NCBI RefSeq assembly: GCF_009707515.1
Contig: NZ_WLYI01000041.1
Location: 1 to 43,064 of the forward strand
Origin: Pseudomonas karstica
GTDB taxonomy: Bacteria > Pseudomonadota > Gammaproteobacteria > Pseudomonadales > Pseudomonadaceae
Direction: 5' to 3'
Length of the DNA: 43,064 nt
Shown here one piece after another: positions 16,255 to 24,770 of the stretch. Made by a program: the position numbers and the translations under genes. How positions within the stretch are numbered: position 1 is the first letter of the stretch; the number at the start of each line of letters is the position of its first letter. Below the pieces are notes generated by a model. That model had not been told where the DNA came from. It made no database searches and saw nothing but the letters and a program-made list of their open reading frames with translations.

Positions 16255-17274
16255 ATGCTGGTGATGCGCCCCGCGCAAATGGCTGATCTGGGCGAGGTAC
16301 AGCGTCTGGCTGCGGACAGCCCGATTGGTGTCACCTCCTTGCCGGATGATGTCGAACGCCTGAGCGACAAGATCGCCGCAAGCGAAGCGTCCTTCGCCGC
16401 CGAGGTTAGCTTCAACGGTGAAGAAAGCTATTTCTTCGTTCTCGAAGACACGGCCACCGGTAAGCTGGTGGGCTGCTCGGCCATCGTTGCCTCGGCGGGT
16501 TATTCGGAACCGTTCTATAGCTTTCGCAACGAAACCTTCGTGCATGCCTCCCGCGAGCTGAAGATTCACAACAAGATCCATGTCCTGTCCCAATGCCATG
16601 ACCTGACCGGCAATAGCCTGTTGACCAGTTTCTACGTGGTACCGGCGTTGGTGGGCTCGCCGTGGTCGGAACTCAATTCCCGGGGCCGCTTGTTGTTTGT
16701 CGCCAGCCACCCCGAGCGCTTCGCCGATTCGGTGGTGACCGAGATCGTCGGCTACAGCGACGAGAACGGTGATTCGCCGTTCTGGGACGCCATTGGTCGC
16801 AACTTCTTCGACCTCAACTATGCCGCCGCCGAGCGTCTGTGCGGGCTGAAGAGTCGCACCTTCCTTGCTGAACTGATGCCGCATTACCCGATCTACGTCC
16901 CGCTGTTGCCGGACGCGGCCCAGGAGGCCATGGGGCAGGTGCACCCGCGCGCGCAGATCACCTTCGATATCCTGATGCGCGAAGGCTTCGAGACCGATCA
17001 CTACATCGATATTTTCGACGGTGGCCCAACGTTGCACGCCCGGATTTCGGGTATTCGCTCGATCGCCCAGAGCCGTGTGGTGCCGGTGAAGATCGGTGAG
17101 ATGGTCAAGGGCGTCGGTCGTCAGTACCTGGTCAGCAATGTGCAGTTGCAAGATTACCGTGCGGTGATGCTGGAGCTGGACTATGCCCCAGGCAAGCCGG
17201 TGACCCTGGACCTGGCAGCCGCGCAAGCCCTGGACGTTGGCGAAGGTGCCAGCGTGCGCCTGGTTGCGGTTTAA
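16255..17274 (+). CDS. aruF: Arginine/ornithine N-succinyltransferase, alpha subunit
   Basis: Predicted 339-residue AstA-family succinyltransferase subunit, with AAGGAG 8 bases before ATG 16255. AstA-type landmarks: MLVMRPAQMADLGEVQRLA at the N-terminus, CHDLTGNSLLTSFYV, GRLLFVASHPERFAD, and VGYSDENGDSPFWDAIGRNFF. It transfers succinate from succinyl-CoA to arginine or ornithine, the first step of the AST pathway. In P. aeruginosa the enzyme is a heteromer of AruF and AruG, whereas enterics use one AstA. The two subunits here are clearly paralogous (the DLTGNS and SPFW segments occur in both), so they come from an old tandem duplication. Confidence 0.93.
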   Translation: MLVMRPAQMADLGEVQRLAADSPIGVTSLPDDVERLSDKIAASEASFAAEVSFNGEESYFFVLEDTATGKLVGCSAIVASAGYSEPFYSFRNETFVHASRELKIHNKIHVLSQCHDLTGNSLLTSFYVVPALVGSPWSELNSRGRLLFVASHPERFADSVVTEIVGYSDENGDSPFWDAIGRNFFDLNYAAAERLCGLKSRTFLAELMPHYPIYVPLLPDAAQEAMGQVHPRAQITFDILMREGFETDHYIDIFDGGPTLHARISGIRSIAQSRVVPVKIGEMVKGVGRQYLVSNVQLQDYRAVMLELDYAPGKPVTLDLAAAQALDVGEGASVRLVAV

Positions 17275-17344
17275 AGCCTGATTGAGTGCTTAAAAACAGT
17301 GTTTCGCGGGTGGCTGTGACCAGCGGCCCGTTTGAGGAGATAGC

Positions 17345-18370
17345 ATGATCGTTCGTCCCGTACGCAACAGCGATTTACCGGCCCTGATTGATCTGGCGCG
17401 TAGTACCGGCACCGGCCTCACCACCTTGCCGGCCAACGAAGAGCGCCTGACCCATCGGGTCGGCTGGGCTGAGAAGACCTTTCGCGGCGAAGCCGGGCGC
17501 GGTGATACCGACTACCTGTTCGTGCTGGAAAACGACGAAGGTCGCGTGGTGGGGATCAGCGCCATCGCTGGCGCCGTCGGCCTGCGTGAGCCCTGGTACA
17601 ACTTCCGGGTCGGCCTGACCGTCAGTGCTTCCCAGGAGCTGAATATCTACCGTGAAATTCCTACGCTGTTCCTGGCCAACGACCTGACCGGCAACTCCGA
17701 GTTGTGCTCGCTGTTCCTCCATGCCGACTACCGTACAGGCCTTAATGGCCGCATGCTGGCCAAGGCGCGGATGTTGTTCATCGCAGAGTTCCCGCAGTTG
17801 TTCGGCAACAAGATTATCGCCGAGATGCGCGGCATATCCGACGAAGCCGGGCGTTCGCCGTTCTGGGAAAGCCTGGGCCGGCATTTCTTCAAGATGGAAT
17901 TCAGCCAGGCCGACTACCTGACCGGTGTTGGCAACAAGGCCTTTATCGCTGAGCTGATGCCGAAGTTTCCGCTGTATACCTGCTTTCTCTCCGAGGATGC
18001 ACGTAACGTGATCGGCAAGGTTCATACCGACACCGAGCCGGCCTTGAGCATGCTCAAGAGCGAAGGTTTCAGCTACCAGGGTTATGTCGACATCTTCGAC
18101 GCAGGCCCTGCGGTGGAGTGTGAGACCACCAAGATCCGGGCGGTGCGCGACAGCCAGGCGCTGGTGCTGGCCATCGGCACGCCGGGAGACGACGCCACGC
18201 CGTTCCTGATGCATAACCGCAAGCGTGAAGATTGCCGTATTACCGCCGCGCCAGCACGGCTGGCTGCGGGCACCCTGGTGGTCGATCCGCTGACCGCCAA
18301 GCGCTTGCAACTGGTGGCCGGTGATCAAGTGCGTGCCGTACCGTTGTCCGCTGCCCGGGAGTCGAAATAA
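17345..18370 (+). CDS. aruG: Arginine/ornithine N-succinyltransferase, beta subunit
   Basis: Predicted 341-residue AstA-family subunit, preceded by GAGGAG at 17334-17339. It has NDLTGNSELCSLFL, GISDEAGRSPFWESLGRHFF and MDFSQADYL-like segments (here KMEFSQADYL). It pairs with AruF to succinylate arginine or ornithine. Its stop codon overlaps the next start by one base (TAATG at 18368-18372), which implies tight coupling with aruD. Confidence 0.94.
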   Translation: MIVRPVRNSDLPALIDLARSTGTGLTTLPANEERLTHRVGWAEKTFRGEAGRGDTDYLFVLENDEGRVVGISAIAGAVGLREPWYNFRVGLTVSASQELNIYREIPTLFLANDLTGNSELCSLFLHADYRTGLNGRMLAKARMLFIAEFPQLFGNKIIAEMRGISDEAGRSPFWESLGRHFFKMEFSQADYLTGVGNKAFIAELMPKFPLYTCFLSEDARNVIGKVHTDTEPALSMLKSEGFSYQGYVDIFDAGPAVECETTKIRAVRDSQALVLAIGTPGDDATPFLMHNRKREDCRITAAPARLAAGTLVVDPLTAKRLQLVAGDQVRAVPLSAARESK

Positions 18371-19833
18371 TGAAGTCGTTGTACATCGCAGGTAGCTGGC
18401 TGGCTGGCCAGGGTGAACGCTTCGAGTCGCTGAATCCGGTGACCCAGCAGGTGCTGTGGTCTGGTAACGGCGCCACTGTCGAGCAGGTCGAGTCCGCCGT
18501 GCAGGCGGCACGCCAGGCGTTTCCAGACTGGGCCAAGTGCTCCCTGGAAGAGCGCCTGAGTGTGCTGGAAGCGTTCGCCGCCAACCTGAAAAACCGTGCA
18601 GATGAACTGGCGCGTTGCATCGGTGAAGAAACCGGCAAGCCGCTGTGGGAGTCGGCGACGGAAGTTACCAGCATGGTCAACAAGATTGCCATTTCGGTGC
18701 AGAGCTACCGTGAACGTACCGGCGAGAAGAGCGGCCCATTGGGCGACGCCACTGCTGTATTGCGCCACAAGCCCCATGGTGTGGTGGCGGTATTCGGCCC
18801 TTACAACTTTCCGGGGCACTTGCCCAATGGTCATATCGTGCCGGCGTTGCTGGCAGGTAATACCGTGCTGTTCAAACCGAGTGAACTGACGCCCAAAGTG
18901 GCCGAGTTGACGGTGCAATGCTGGGTCGAAGCCGGTCTGCCCGCCGGCGTACTGAACCTGCTGCAAGGTGCTCGGGAAACCGGAATCGCCCTGGCGGCCA
19001 ATCCAGGCATCGATGGTTTGTTCTTCACCGGCTCAAGCCGCACCGGCAACCATCTGCACCAGCAATTCTCCGGGCGTCCGGACAAAATCCTCGCGCTGGA
19101 AATGGGTGGCAATAACCCACTGGTGGTGGACGAAGTGGCTGATGTGGATGCGGCGGTCTACACCATCATCCAGTCGGCGTTTATTTCTGCAGGCCAGCGC
19201 TGCACCTGTGCCCGTCGCTTGCTGGTGCCTGAAGGCGCCTGGGGCGATGCACTGTTGGCGCGCCTGGTGGCTGTGAGTTCGACGATTGAAGTCGGTGCGT
19301 TCGACCAGCAGCCAGCGCCGTTCATGGGCTCGGTGATTTCCCTGGGCGCGGCCAAGACGCTGATGGATGCCCAGGACCTGTTGCTGGCCAGCGGTGCAGT
19401 GGCGCTGTTGGAAATGACCCAACCCCAGGCCCAGGCGGCGTTGCTGACTCCGGGAATCCTTGATGTGACCGGCGTTGCCGAGCGCGCTGACGAAGAGTTG
19501 TTCGGCCCGCTGTTGCAGGTGATTCGCTACGCTGACTTCGAGGCGGCGATTGTCGAGGCCAACAACACCCAATATGGGTTGGCCGCAGGCCTGCTGTCGG
19601 ACTCCCAAGCCCGTTACCAGCAGTTCTGGCTGCAGAGCCGTGCCGGGATCGTCAACTGGAACAAGCAGCTGACCGGCGCTGCCAGCAGTGCGCCATTTGG
19701 TGGGGTAGGGGCGTCGGGCAATCATCGGGCCAGTGCTTATTACGCGGCGGATTATTGTGCGTATCCGGTGGCTTCCTTGGAGACACCGAACTTGGTGGTT
19801 CCGGCAACGCTGAGCCCAGGCGTAACGCTGTAG
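18370..19833 (+). CDS. aruD: N-succinylglutamate 5-semialdehyde dehydrogenase
   Basis: Predicted 487-residue NAD(P)-dependent aldehyde dehydrogenase of the AstD family. Landmarks: FGPYNFPGHLPNGHIVPALLAGNTV for cofactor binding, the general base Glu244 (ALEMGGNNP), and the catalytic Cys278 in SAGQRCTCARRL. It oxidises succinylglutamate semialdehyde to succinylglutamate. The start overlaps the aruG stop by one base. At the other end, the TAG stop codon lies within the left arm of a REP-like palindrome (19829-19944), so the insertion landed exactly at the gene's end. Confidence 0.95.
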   Translation: MKSLYIAGSWLAGQGERFESLNPVTQQVLWSGNGATVEQVESAVQAARQAFPDWAKCSLEERLSVLEAFAANLKNRADELARCIGEETGKPLWESATEVTSMVNKIAISVQSYRERTGEKSGPLGDATAVLRHKPHGVVAVFGPYNFPGHLPNGHIVPALLAGNTVLFKPSELTPKVAELTVQCWVEAGLPAGVLNLLQGARETGIALAANPGIDGLFFTGSSRTGNHLHQQFSGRPDKILALEMGGNNPLVVDEVADVDAAVYTIIQSAFISAGQRCTCARRLLVPEGAWGDALLARLVAVSSTIEVGAFDQQPAPFMGSVISLGAAKTLMDAQDLLLASGAVALLEMTQPQAQAALLTPGILDVTGVAERADEELFGPLLQVIRYADFEAAIVEANNTQYGLAAGLLSDSQARYQQFWLQSRAGIVNWNKQLTGAASSAPFGGVGASGNHRASAYYAADYCAYPVASLETPNLVVPATLSPGVTL

Positions 19834-19944
19834 CCGCTGCCCAGGCACGAGGCTGCGATGCGGTCCGCAGGGCCGCCCCTGGGGCCACTGCGTAGGAATG
19901 CCGCACCAAGCCCTTCGCAGCCTCATGCCTGGGCAGCGGCTACA
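19829..19944. repeat. REP-like inverted repeat of a second type, overlapping the aruD stop codon
   Basis: The left arm TGTAGCCGCTGCCCAGGCAC (from 19829) is mirrored by ATGCCTGGGCAGCGGCTACA ending at 19944, with GAGGCTGCGA and TCGCAGCCTC further inside. It separates aruD and aruB. Its arms differ from the two TGTAGGAGCGAGC elements, so it belongs to another repeat class. Confidence 0.85.
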
Positions 19945-20001
19945 ACGGTGTATTCAAGTAATTTGATGCTTATAAAAACAGATGTTCGTGGAGCCGCGCC
20001 G

Positions 20002-21348
20002 ATGAAATCCTGTGAAGTCAATTTTGACGGTCTAGTGGGGCCGACCCATAACTACGGCGGCCTGTCCTACGGCAACGTCGCGTCCCAGAGCAACAGCCAG
20101 CAGTCTTCCAACCCCAGGGAAGCGGCGCTGCAAGGCCTGGCGAAAATGAAGGCCCTGATGGAAATGGGCTTCGTGCAAGGGGTGCTGGCGCCTCAGGAAC
20201 GACCTGACGTAGCAACCTTGCGCAGCCTCGGTTTTGTCGGCACTGACGCGCAAGTGATTCAGCAGGCGGCCAAGCAGGCTATGCCATTGTTGGTAGCAAG
20301 CTGCTCCGCGTCGAGCATGTGGGTGGCCAACGCCGCCACTGTCAGCCCGAGTGCCGACACCGAGGATGGCCGCGTGCATTTCACCGCCGCCAACCTCAAC
20401 TGCAAATACCATCGCAGCATCGAGCATCCGACCAGCAGTCGCGTGCTGGGGGCGATGTTCGCTGAGCAGAAACACTTCGCCCATCACGCCGCCTTGCCGG
20501 CGGTGGCGCAGTTCGGTGATGAGGGCGCGGCTAACCACACGCGTTTCTGCCGTGACTATGGCGAGGCGGGCGTAGAATTTTTCGTGTTCGGTCGCAGTGC
20601 GTTCGACACCCGCTACCCGGCGCCACAAAAGTACCCGGCGCGGCAGACTCTGGAAGCGTCCCAGGCGGTCGCTCGCTTGCACGGCCTGCAGGACGAGGGC
20701 GTGGTTTTCGCCCAGCAGAACCCGGCGGTGATCGATGCAGGCGTGTTCCACAACGACGTGATCGCGGTGGGCAATGGTGAAGTGCTGTTCTATCACGAGG
20801 ATGCGTTCCTCAACACCGGGAAAATGCTCGGCGAGTTGCAGGGCAAGCTCGGCAAACGTGGTGGTAACTTCCAGTCCATCTGCGTGCCCCGTGCCCAGGT
20901 CAGCGTTGAAGATGCCGTACGTTCCTACCTGTTCAACAGCCAGTTGCTGACCCGTGCCGACGGCTCGATGTTGCTGATCGTGCCGCAAGAATGCCGCAGC
21001 AATGAGCGCGTTTGGCAGTACCTGCAAGGCCTGATCAGCAGCGGTGGAGTGATTGCTGAAGTAAAAGTCTTCGATCTCAAGCAAAGCATGCAGAACGGTG
21101 GCGGCCCGGCGTGCCTGCGCCTGCGGGTGGCCTTGAATGAAACCGAACTGGCGGCGGTCAACCCAGGGGTTATCATGACGGCACCGTTGTACGACACTCT
21201 GACCCAATGGGTCGACAAGCACTACCGCGACAGCCTGAGTGAAACTGACCTGGCTGACCCGCAACTGCTGATTGAGTGCCGGACGGCATTGGATGAACTG
21301 ACGCAAATCCTTAAACTGGGCTCGGTTTATCCTTTCCAGATCAATTAA
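20002..21348 (+). CDS. aruB: N-succinylarginine dihydrolase
   Basis: Predicted 448-residue AstB-family amidinotransferase-fold enzyme that hydrolyses succinylarginine to succinylornithine, CO2 and ammonia. The start ATG 20002 (MKSCEVNFDGLVGPTHNYGG, the classic AstB N-terminus) has GGAG upstream; the frame is open back to 19858, but only through the REP element. Likely catalytic residues are His250 in VFHNDVIAVGNGE and Cys371 in GGPACLRLRVALNE, fitting the Cys/His/Glu triad of E. coli AstB. It is followed after 23 bases by a small gene of the same operon. Confidence 0.95.
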   Translation: MKSCEVNFDGLVGPTHNYGGLSYGNVASQSNSQQSSNPREAALQGLAKMKALMEMGFVQGVLAPQERPDVATLRSLGFVGTDAQVIQQAAKQAMPLLVASCSASSMWVANAATVSPSADTEDGRVHFTAANLNCKYHRSIEHPTSSRVLGAMFAEQKHFAHHAALPAVAQFGDEGAANHTRFCRDYGEAGVEFFVFGRSAFDTRYPAPQKYPARQTLEASQAVARLHGLQDEGVVFAQQNPAVIDAGVFHNDVIAVGNGEVLFYHEDAFLNTGKMLGELQGKLGKRGGNFQSICVPRAQVSVEDAVRSYLFNSQLLTRADGSMLLIVPQECRSNERVWQYLQGLISSGGVIAEVKVFDLKQSMQNGGGPACLRLRVALNETELAAVNPGVIMTAPLYDTLTQWVDKHYRDSLSETDLADPQLLIECRTALDELTQILKLGSVYPFQIN

Positions 21349-21371
21349 GCGCCCCAGACGAGAACTATTTT

Positions 21372-21656
21372 ATGACCGACACCCTGCAACTTATCCTTGA
21401 AGACACCGACGGCACTCAATTGGAAACCTCCTGCACCCGCGTCGCGGTGATCTGGCAGGGTAAGGAAGTCTGGATCCAGCACGACGGCCGTGGCCAACTG
21501 CTGATTGGTGTAGACGTTGAAGAAGGCGATGCCGAATACGCCAACCTGCTGATGCGCCCGCTGGCGACCAACCTGATGAGCCTGCAATTGGAAATGGAGC
21601 CGGCTGACGTTGGTGATGATGAAGATCACGTCCACGGTCCAGGCTGCAACCACTAA
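21372..21656 (+). CDS. Small acidic protein of the aru operon, function unknown
   Basis: Predicted 94-residue protein between aruB and aruE, in the position of PA0900 in P. aeruginosa. The first 75 residues look like a small beta-rich domain (LQLILEDTDGTQL, RVAVIWQGKEVWIQHDGRGQLLIGVDVEEGD). The end is very acidic and then histidine-rich: a DVGDDEDHVHGPGCNH tail with three His and one Cys that could bind a metal. It has no signal peptide or membrane segment. Conserved position suggests a role in arginine catabolism, possibly as a chaperone or metal donor to AruE, a zinc enzyme encoded 12 bases downstream; this is inference only. Confidence 0.8.
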   Translation: MTDTLQLILEDTDGTQLETSCTRVAVIWQGKEVWIQHDGRGQLLIGVDVEEGDAEYANLLMRPLATNLMSLQLEMEPADVGDDEDHVHGPGCNH

Positions 21657-21668
21657 GGAAGCTGATGC

Positions 21669-22673
21669 ATGCTCGCCCTCGGCAAACTGCTTGAACTGAC
21701 CCTCGCCGGTCGTGAACCGGCGCAAAAAATTCAACTGACTGTCGATGGCGTGCAAATGCGCTGGCTCAGCGAGGGCGCGCTGGAAGTGCGCCCGCCGCAA
21801 GCGCGGGACAACGGCAGCGATGTGCTGCTGTCGTCGGGCATCCACGGCAATGAGACCGCACCGATCGAGTTGCTCGACCGGTTGCTGCACGACATCGCCC
21901 GCGGCGACCTCAAGCCGCGCGCACGTATCCTGTTCCTGTTCGGCAACCCCGAAGCCATGCGTCGGGGCGAGCGTTACCTCGAACAGGACGTCAACCGGCT
22001 GTTCAACGGCCGTCACGAAAAAAGCATCGGCCCGGAAGCCATGCGCGCTGGCGAACTCGAGCAATTGTCCCGCAGCTTTTTCAGCGTGCCTGATCGCAGC
22101 CGCTTGCATTACGACCTGCACACCGCCATTCGTGGTTCCAGGATCGAACAATTCGCCTTGTACCCATGGGCAGACGGCCGTCAGCACTCACGCAGGGAAT
22201 TGGCACGCCTACGGGCTGCCGGCATGGAAGCTGTGCTTTTGCAGAATAAAGCGTCGATCACGTTCACGGCCTTCACCTATGAGCAATTGGGTGCCGAGTC
22301 CTTCACCCTGGAACTGGGCAAGGCCCGGCCTTTTGGGCAGAACCAGGGGGTGGACGTGTCTCGCCTGGAAACCCGCCTCAAGCAAATCATCGAGGGCAAC
22401 GAGCCTGAAACCGAAAGCCTGGACGGTTTGCAGTTGTTCAGCGTTGCCCGGGAAGTGATCAAGCACAGCGATGCGTTCATCCTGCACCTGCCGGCGGATG
22501 TGGAAAACTTCTCTGAACTGGAAAAGGGCTACCTGCTGGCCGAAGATGTGGCCAAGACCCGTTGGGTGATCGAGGAGGAGGGCGTGCGGATTATCTTTCC
22601 CAACCCTAAGGTGAAGAACGGCCTGCGGGCGGGAATATTGATTGTGCCGACCACCGATAAAGATTTGGCTTGA
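21669..22673 (+). CDS. aruE: Succinylglutamate desuccinylase
   Basis: Predicted 334-residue zinc hydrolase of the AstE family that releases glutamate and succinate in the last step of the pathway. Zinc ligands: His59 and Glu62 in SGIHGNETAPIE and His151 in YDLHTAIR; the catalytic Glu is about residue 215 in FTLELGKARPFG. The start ATG 21669 has AAGGAAG 8 bases upstream; an ATG four bases earlier is out of frame. It closes the aru operon, and a 27-base hairpin follows immediately after the stop codon. Confidence 0.95.
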   Translation: MLALGKLLELTLAGREPAQKIQLTVDGVQMRWLSEGALEVRPPQARDNGSDVLLSSGIHGNETAPIELLDRLLHDIARGDLKPRARILFLFGNPEAMRRGERYLEQDVNRLFNGRHEKSIGPEAMRAGELEQLSRSFFSVPDRSRLHYDLHTAIRGSRIEQFALYPWADGRQHSRRELARLRAAGMEAVLLQNKASITFTAFTYEQLGAESFTLELGKARPFGQNQGVDVSRLETRLKQIIEGNEPETESLDGLQLFSVAREVIKHSDAFILHLPADVENFSELEKGYLLAEDVAKTRWVIEEEGVRIIFPNPKVKNGLRAGILIVPTTDKDLA

Positions 22674-22700
22674 TCATTCCCACGCAGAGCGTGGGAATGA
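22674..22700. repeat. Perfect hairpin between convergent aruE and ribH2
   Basis: TCATTCCCACGC at 22674-22685 and GCGTGGGAATGA at 22689-22700 form a perfect 12-bp stem with a 3-base loop, starting right after the aruE stop codon. This unit is a very common intergenic repeat in P. fluorescens-group genomes. It lacks a U-run on the plus strand, so it is more likely a repeat or 3' stabiliser than a standard terminator. Confidence 0.75.
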
Positions 22701-22717
22701 TCTTTCGGCGGTGTTGC

Positions 22718-23227
22718 CTAGACCGCTACAGCCCGTGGCTCATTGCGACGCAACGAACGAATTTTTTGCAAGGTATCGGCACAGGTCTTCGCCGCTTCCT
22801 TGCCCTTGTGCACAAAGTGCTCAAAGAAGAAGGTCTGGTGCTCGCTGCCAGCATGGAAGTGATGCGGGGTCAGGGACACCGAGAACACCGGCACTTCGGT
22901 TTCCAGTTGAACCTGCATCAAGCCACTGACCACCGATTGGGCCACGAACTCATGACGGTAGATCCCGCCGTCCACTACCAGTGCGGCAGCGACGATACCG
23001 GCGTAACGGCCGGACTTGGCCAGCAGCTTGGCGTGCAAGGGCATTTCAAAGGCACCGCCGACTTCGAAGAAGTCGATATCCGATTCCTGGTAGCCCTGGG
23101 CGATCATTTCGGCGAGGAAACCTTTACGGCTCTGATCGACAATATCCTTGTGCCAGCAGGCCTGGATAAACGCGATACGTTCGCCGTGGTGGTTTTTGCT
23201 TTTGCTGTCAATTGCGGTGGGTTGCAT
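22718..23227 (-). CDS. ribH2: 6,7-dimethyl-8-ribityllumazine synthase, type II (RibH2)
   Basis: Predicted 169-residue lumazine synthase, the enzyme that makes the direct precursor of riboflavin. The N-terminal RIAFIQACWHKDIVDQSRKGF, the FEVGGAFEMPLHAKLLAKSG segment and the VVDGGIYRHEFVAQSVVSGL segment resemble the decameric type II enzymes known from Brucella and Mesorhizobium more than the icosahedral housekeeping RibH of the ribBA-ribH-nusB cluster, so this is probably a second copy. It stands alone behind an FMN riboswitch (23344-23510), so it should be made only when flavin is low. Confidence 0.9.
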   Translation of the reverse strand: MQPTAIDSKSKNHHGERIAFIQACWHKDIVDQSRKGFLAEMIAQGYQESDIDFFEVGGAFEMPLHAKLLAKSGRYAGIVAAALVVDGGIYRHEFVAQSVVSGLMQVQLETEVPVFSVSLTPHHFHAGSEHQTFFFEHFVHKGKEAAKTCADTLQKIRSLRRNEPRAVAV

Positions 23228-23343
23228 GTTCTGACTCCTGTTTATGAAAAAAACAGGGCGTTATGAATCGAATGGGATTTAAGGGTACGGCTCCAACCCG
23301 TCATGCAGGCATGATCGATTGCGCGCGGCCCTTAGGCGTTAAT

Positions 23344-23510
23344 CCCGTTCTCTCTTCATCCGGACTATGACCGTCGGCCCCGGGATCACACCGGGTCTGC
23401 TGACCTTGTCGCCGTCCTGCCTGAGCAGTTCGAGGCGCCAAGCGCTCGCGGGCTATGCACATTGCGCGCAATTACCGCCGGTGGGGAGTTGCACCCCGCC
23501 CTGAGAACGT
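23344..23510 (-). promoter_or_regulatory. FMN riboswitch (RFN element) upstream of ribH2
   Basis: Read on the minus strand from 23510, the conserved RFN landmarks appear in order: ACGTTCTCAGGGCGGGGTGC, ACCGGCGGTAATTGCGC, AGCCCGCGAGCGC, CTGCTCAGGCAGGAC and GGTCAGCAGACCCGGTG. It closes with CCGACGGTCATAGTCCGGAT and GAAGAGAGAACGGG. The 3' end is about 117 bases before the ribH2 start. It should repress ribH2 when FMN binds. The mechanism (terminator or translation control) is not resolved; the expression platform would lie at 23228-23343. Confidence 0.93.
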
Positions 23511-23711
23511 TGCCGCCAGAACCCTGGCGGCGGTCAGTTTTTACCATATATGTCGGAAGTCTGCATAGACTGCTTTTCGATAATTACTATTGATTATATT
23601 GGTAAGTCTCTTTGTGGGTGCTTGCCTTGGTAAAAGGACTTGATATTCAACTGCCATGCCCGCAGTAATCGTTATCAAAAGGAAATACTCATTCATCAAG
23701 AGGTTTGCTTC

Positions 23712-24716
23712 ATGACCGTGATTGACCTTCGCAGTGACACCGTGACCCAGCCGACCCCAGGGATGCTCGATGCAATGGCTACGGCAGCCAGCGGCGACGA
23801 TGTGTACGGTGAAGACCCCAGCGTCAATCACCTGGAAGCGGAACTGGCCAAGCGCTTGGGTTTCGCCGCTGCGTTGTTCGTGCCCACCGGCACAATGAGC
23901 AACCTGCTGGCGTTGATGGCGCACTGTGAGCGTGGCGAGGAGTACATCGTCGGCCAGCAGGCCCACACCTACAAATACGAAGGGGGTGGCGCGGCAGTGC
24001 TGGGTTCTATCCAGCCCCAGCCGCTGGAAGTCCAGGCCGATGGTTCCCTCGACCTGGATCAGGTGGCGGCGGCGATCAAGCCCGATGACTTTCATTTCGC
24101 CCGTACACGGCTGCTGGCGCTGGAAAACACCATGCAGGGCAAAGTCTTGCCGCTAGCCTATCTGGCGGCAGCACGAACGTTCACCCGCGAGCATGGCTTG
24201 GCCCTGCACCTGGATGGCGCGCGCCTCTACAACGCGGCAGTCAAGCTGGGTGTGGATGCCCGGGAGATAGCCCAGTACTTTGATTCGGTCTCGGTGTGCC
24301 TGTCCAAGGGGCTCGGTGCGCCGATTGGTTCGGTGTTGTGTGGTTCCACGGCCTTGATCGCCAAGGCTCGCCGCCTGCGCAAGATGGTCGGTGGCGGCAT
24401 GCGTCAGGCTGGGTCATTGGCAGCGGCAGGGCTATATGCCTTGGACCATCAAGTCGCGCGCCTGGCCGATGACCATGCCAACGCCCAATGGCTGGGGGAT
24501 GAGTTGCGCAAGGTTGGCTACACGGTGGAGCCAGTGCAAACCAACATGGTCTACGTGCAGGTGGGCGATCAGGCCGAGGCCTTGAAGGCCTTCGCCGCTG
24601 AACGCGAGATCAAGTTGAGCGCTGCACCGCGTCTGCGTATGGTCACTCACTTGGACGTCAGCCGGGCACAGTTGGCGCAAGTGGTCGAAACATTCGTCGC
24701 GTTTTCCCGAAAATGA
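23712..24716 (+). CDS. ltaE: Low-specificity L-threonine aldolase
   Basis: Predicted 334-residue PLP enzyme of the beta-eliminating lyase/threonine aldolase family that splits threonine or allo-threonine to glycine and acetaldehyde. The start ATG 23712 gives the usual IDLRSDTVTQPTPGM N-terminus with AGAGG upstream; the frame is open further to 23640 but without family similarity. Other landmarks: GDDVYGEDPSVNHLE, PTGTMSNLLAL, LHLDGARLYNAAV, and the PLP lysine about residue 199 in VCLSKGLGAPIGS. It sits between ribH2 (divergent) and alaS, as PA0902 does beside alaS in P. aeruginosa. Confidence 0.94.
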   Translation: MTVIDLRSDTVTQPTPGMLDAMATAASGDDVYGEDPSVNHLEAELAKRLGFAAALFVPTGTMSNLLALMAHCERGEEYIVGQQAHTYKYEGGGAAVLGSIQPQPLEVQADGSLDLDQVAAAIKPDDFHFARTRLLALENTMQGKVLPLAYLAAARTFTREHGLALHLDGARLYNAAVKLGVDAREIAQYFDSVSVCLSKGLGAPIGSVLCGSTALIAKARRLRKMVGGGMRQAGSLAAAGLYALDHQVARLADDHANAQWLGDELRKVGYTVEPVQTNMVYVQVGDQAEALKAFAAEREIKLSAAPRLRMVTHLDVSRAQLAQVVETFVAFSRK

Positions 24717-24770
24717 CAGTGCAGACCGTCTAATTGACTGTTTCTATCACATAAACACGCTGTACCACGT

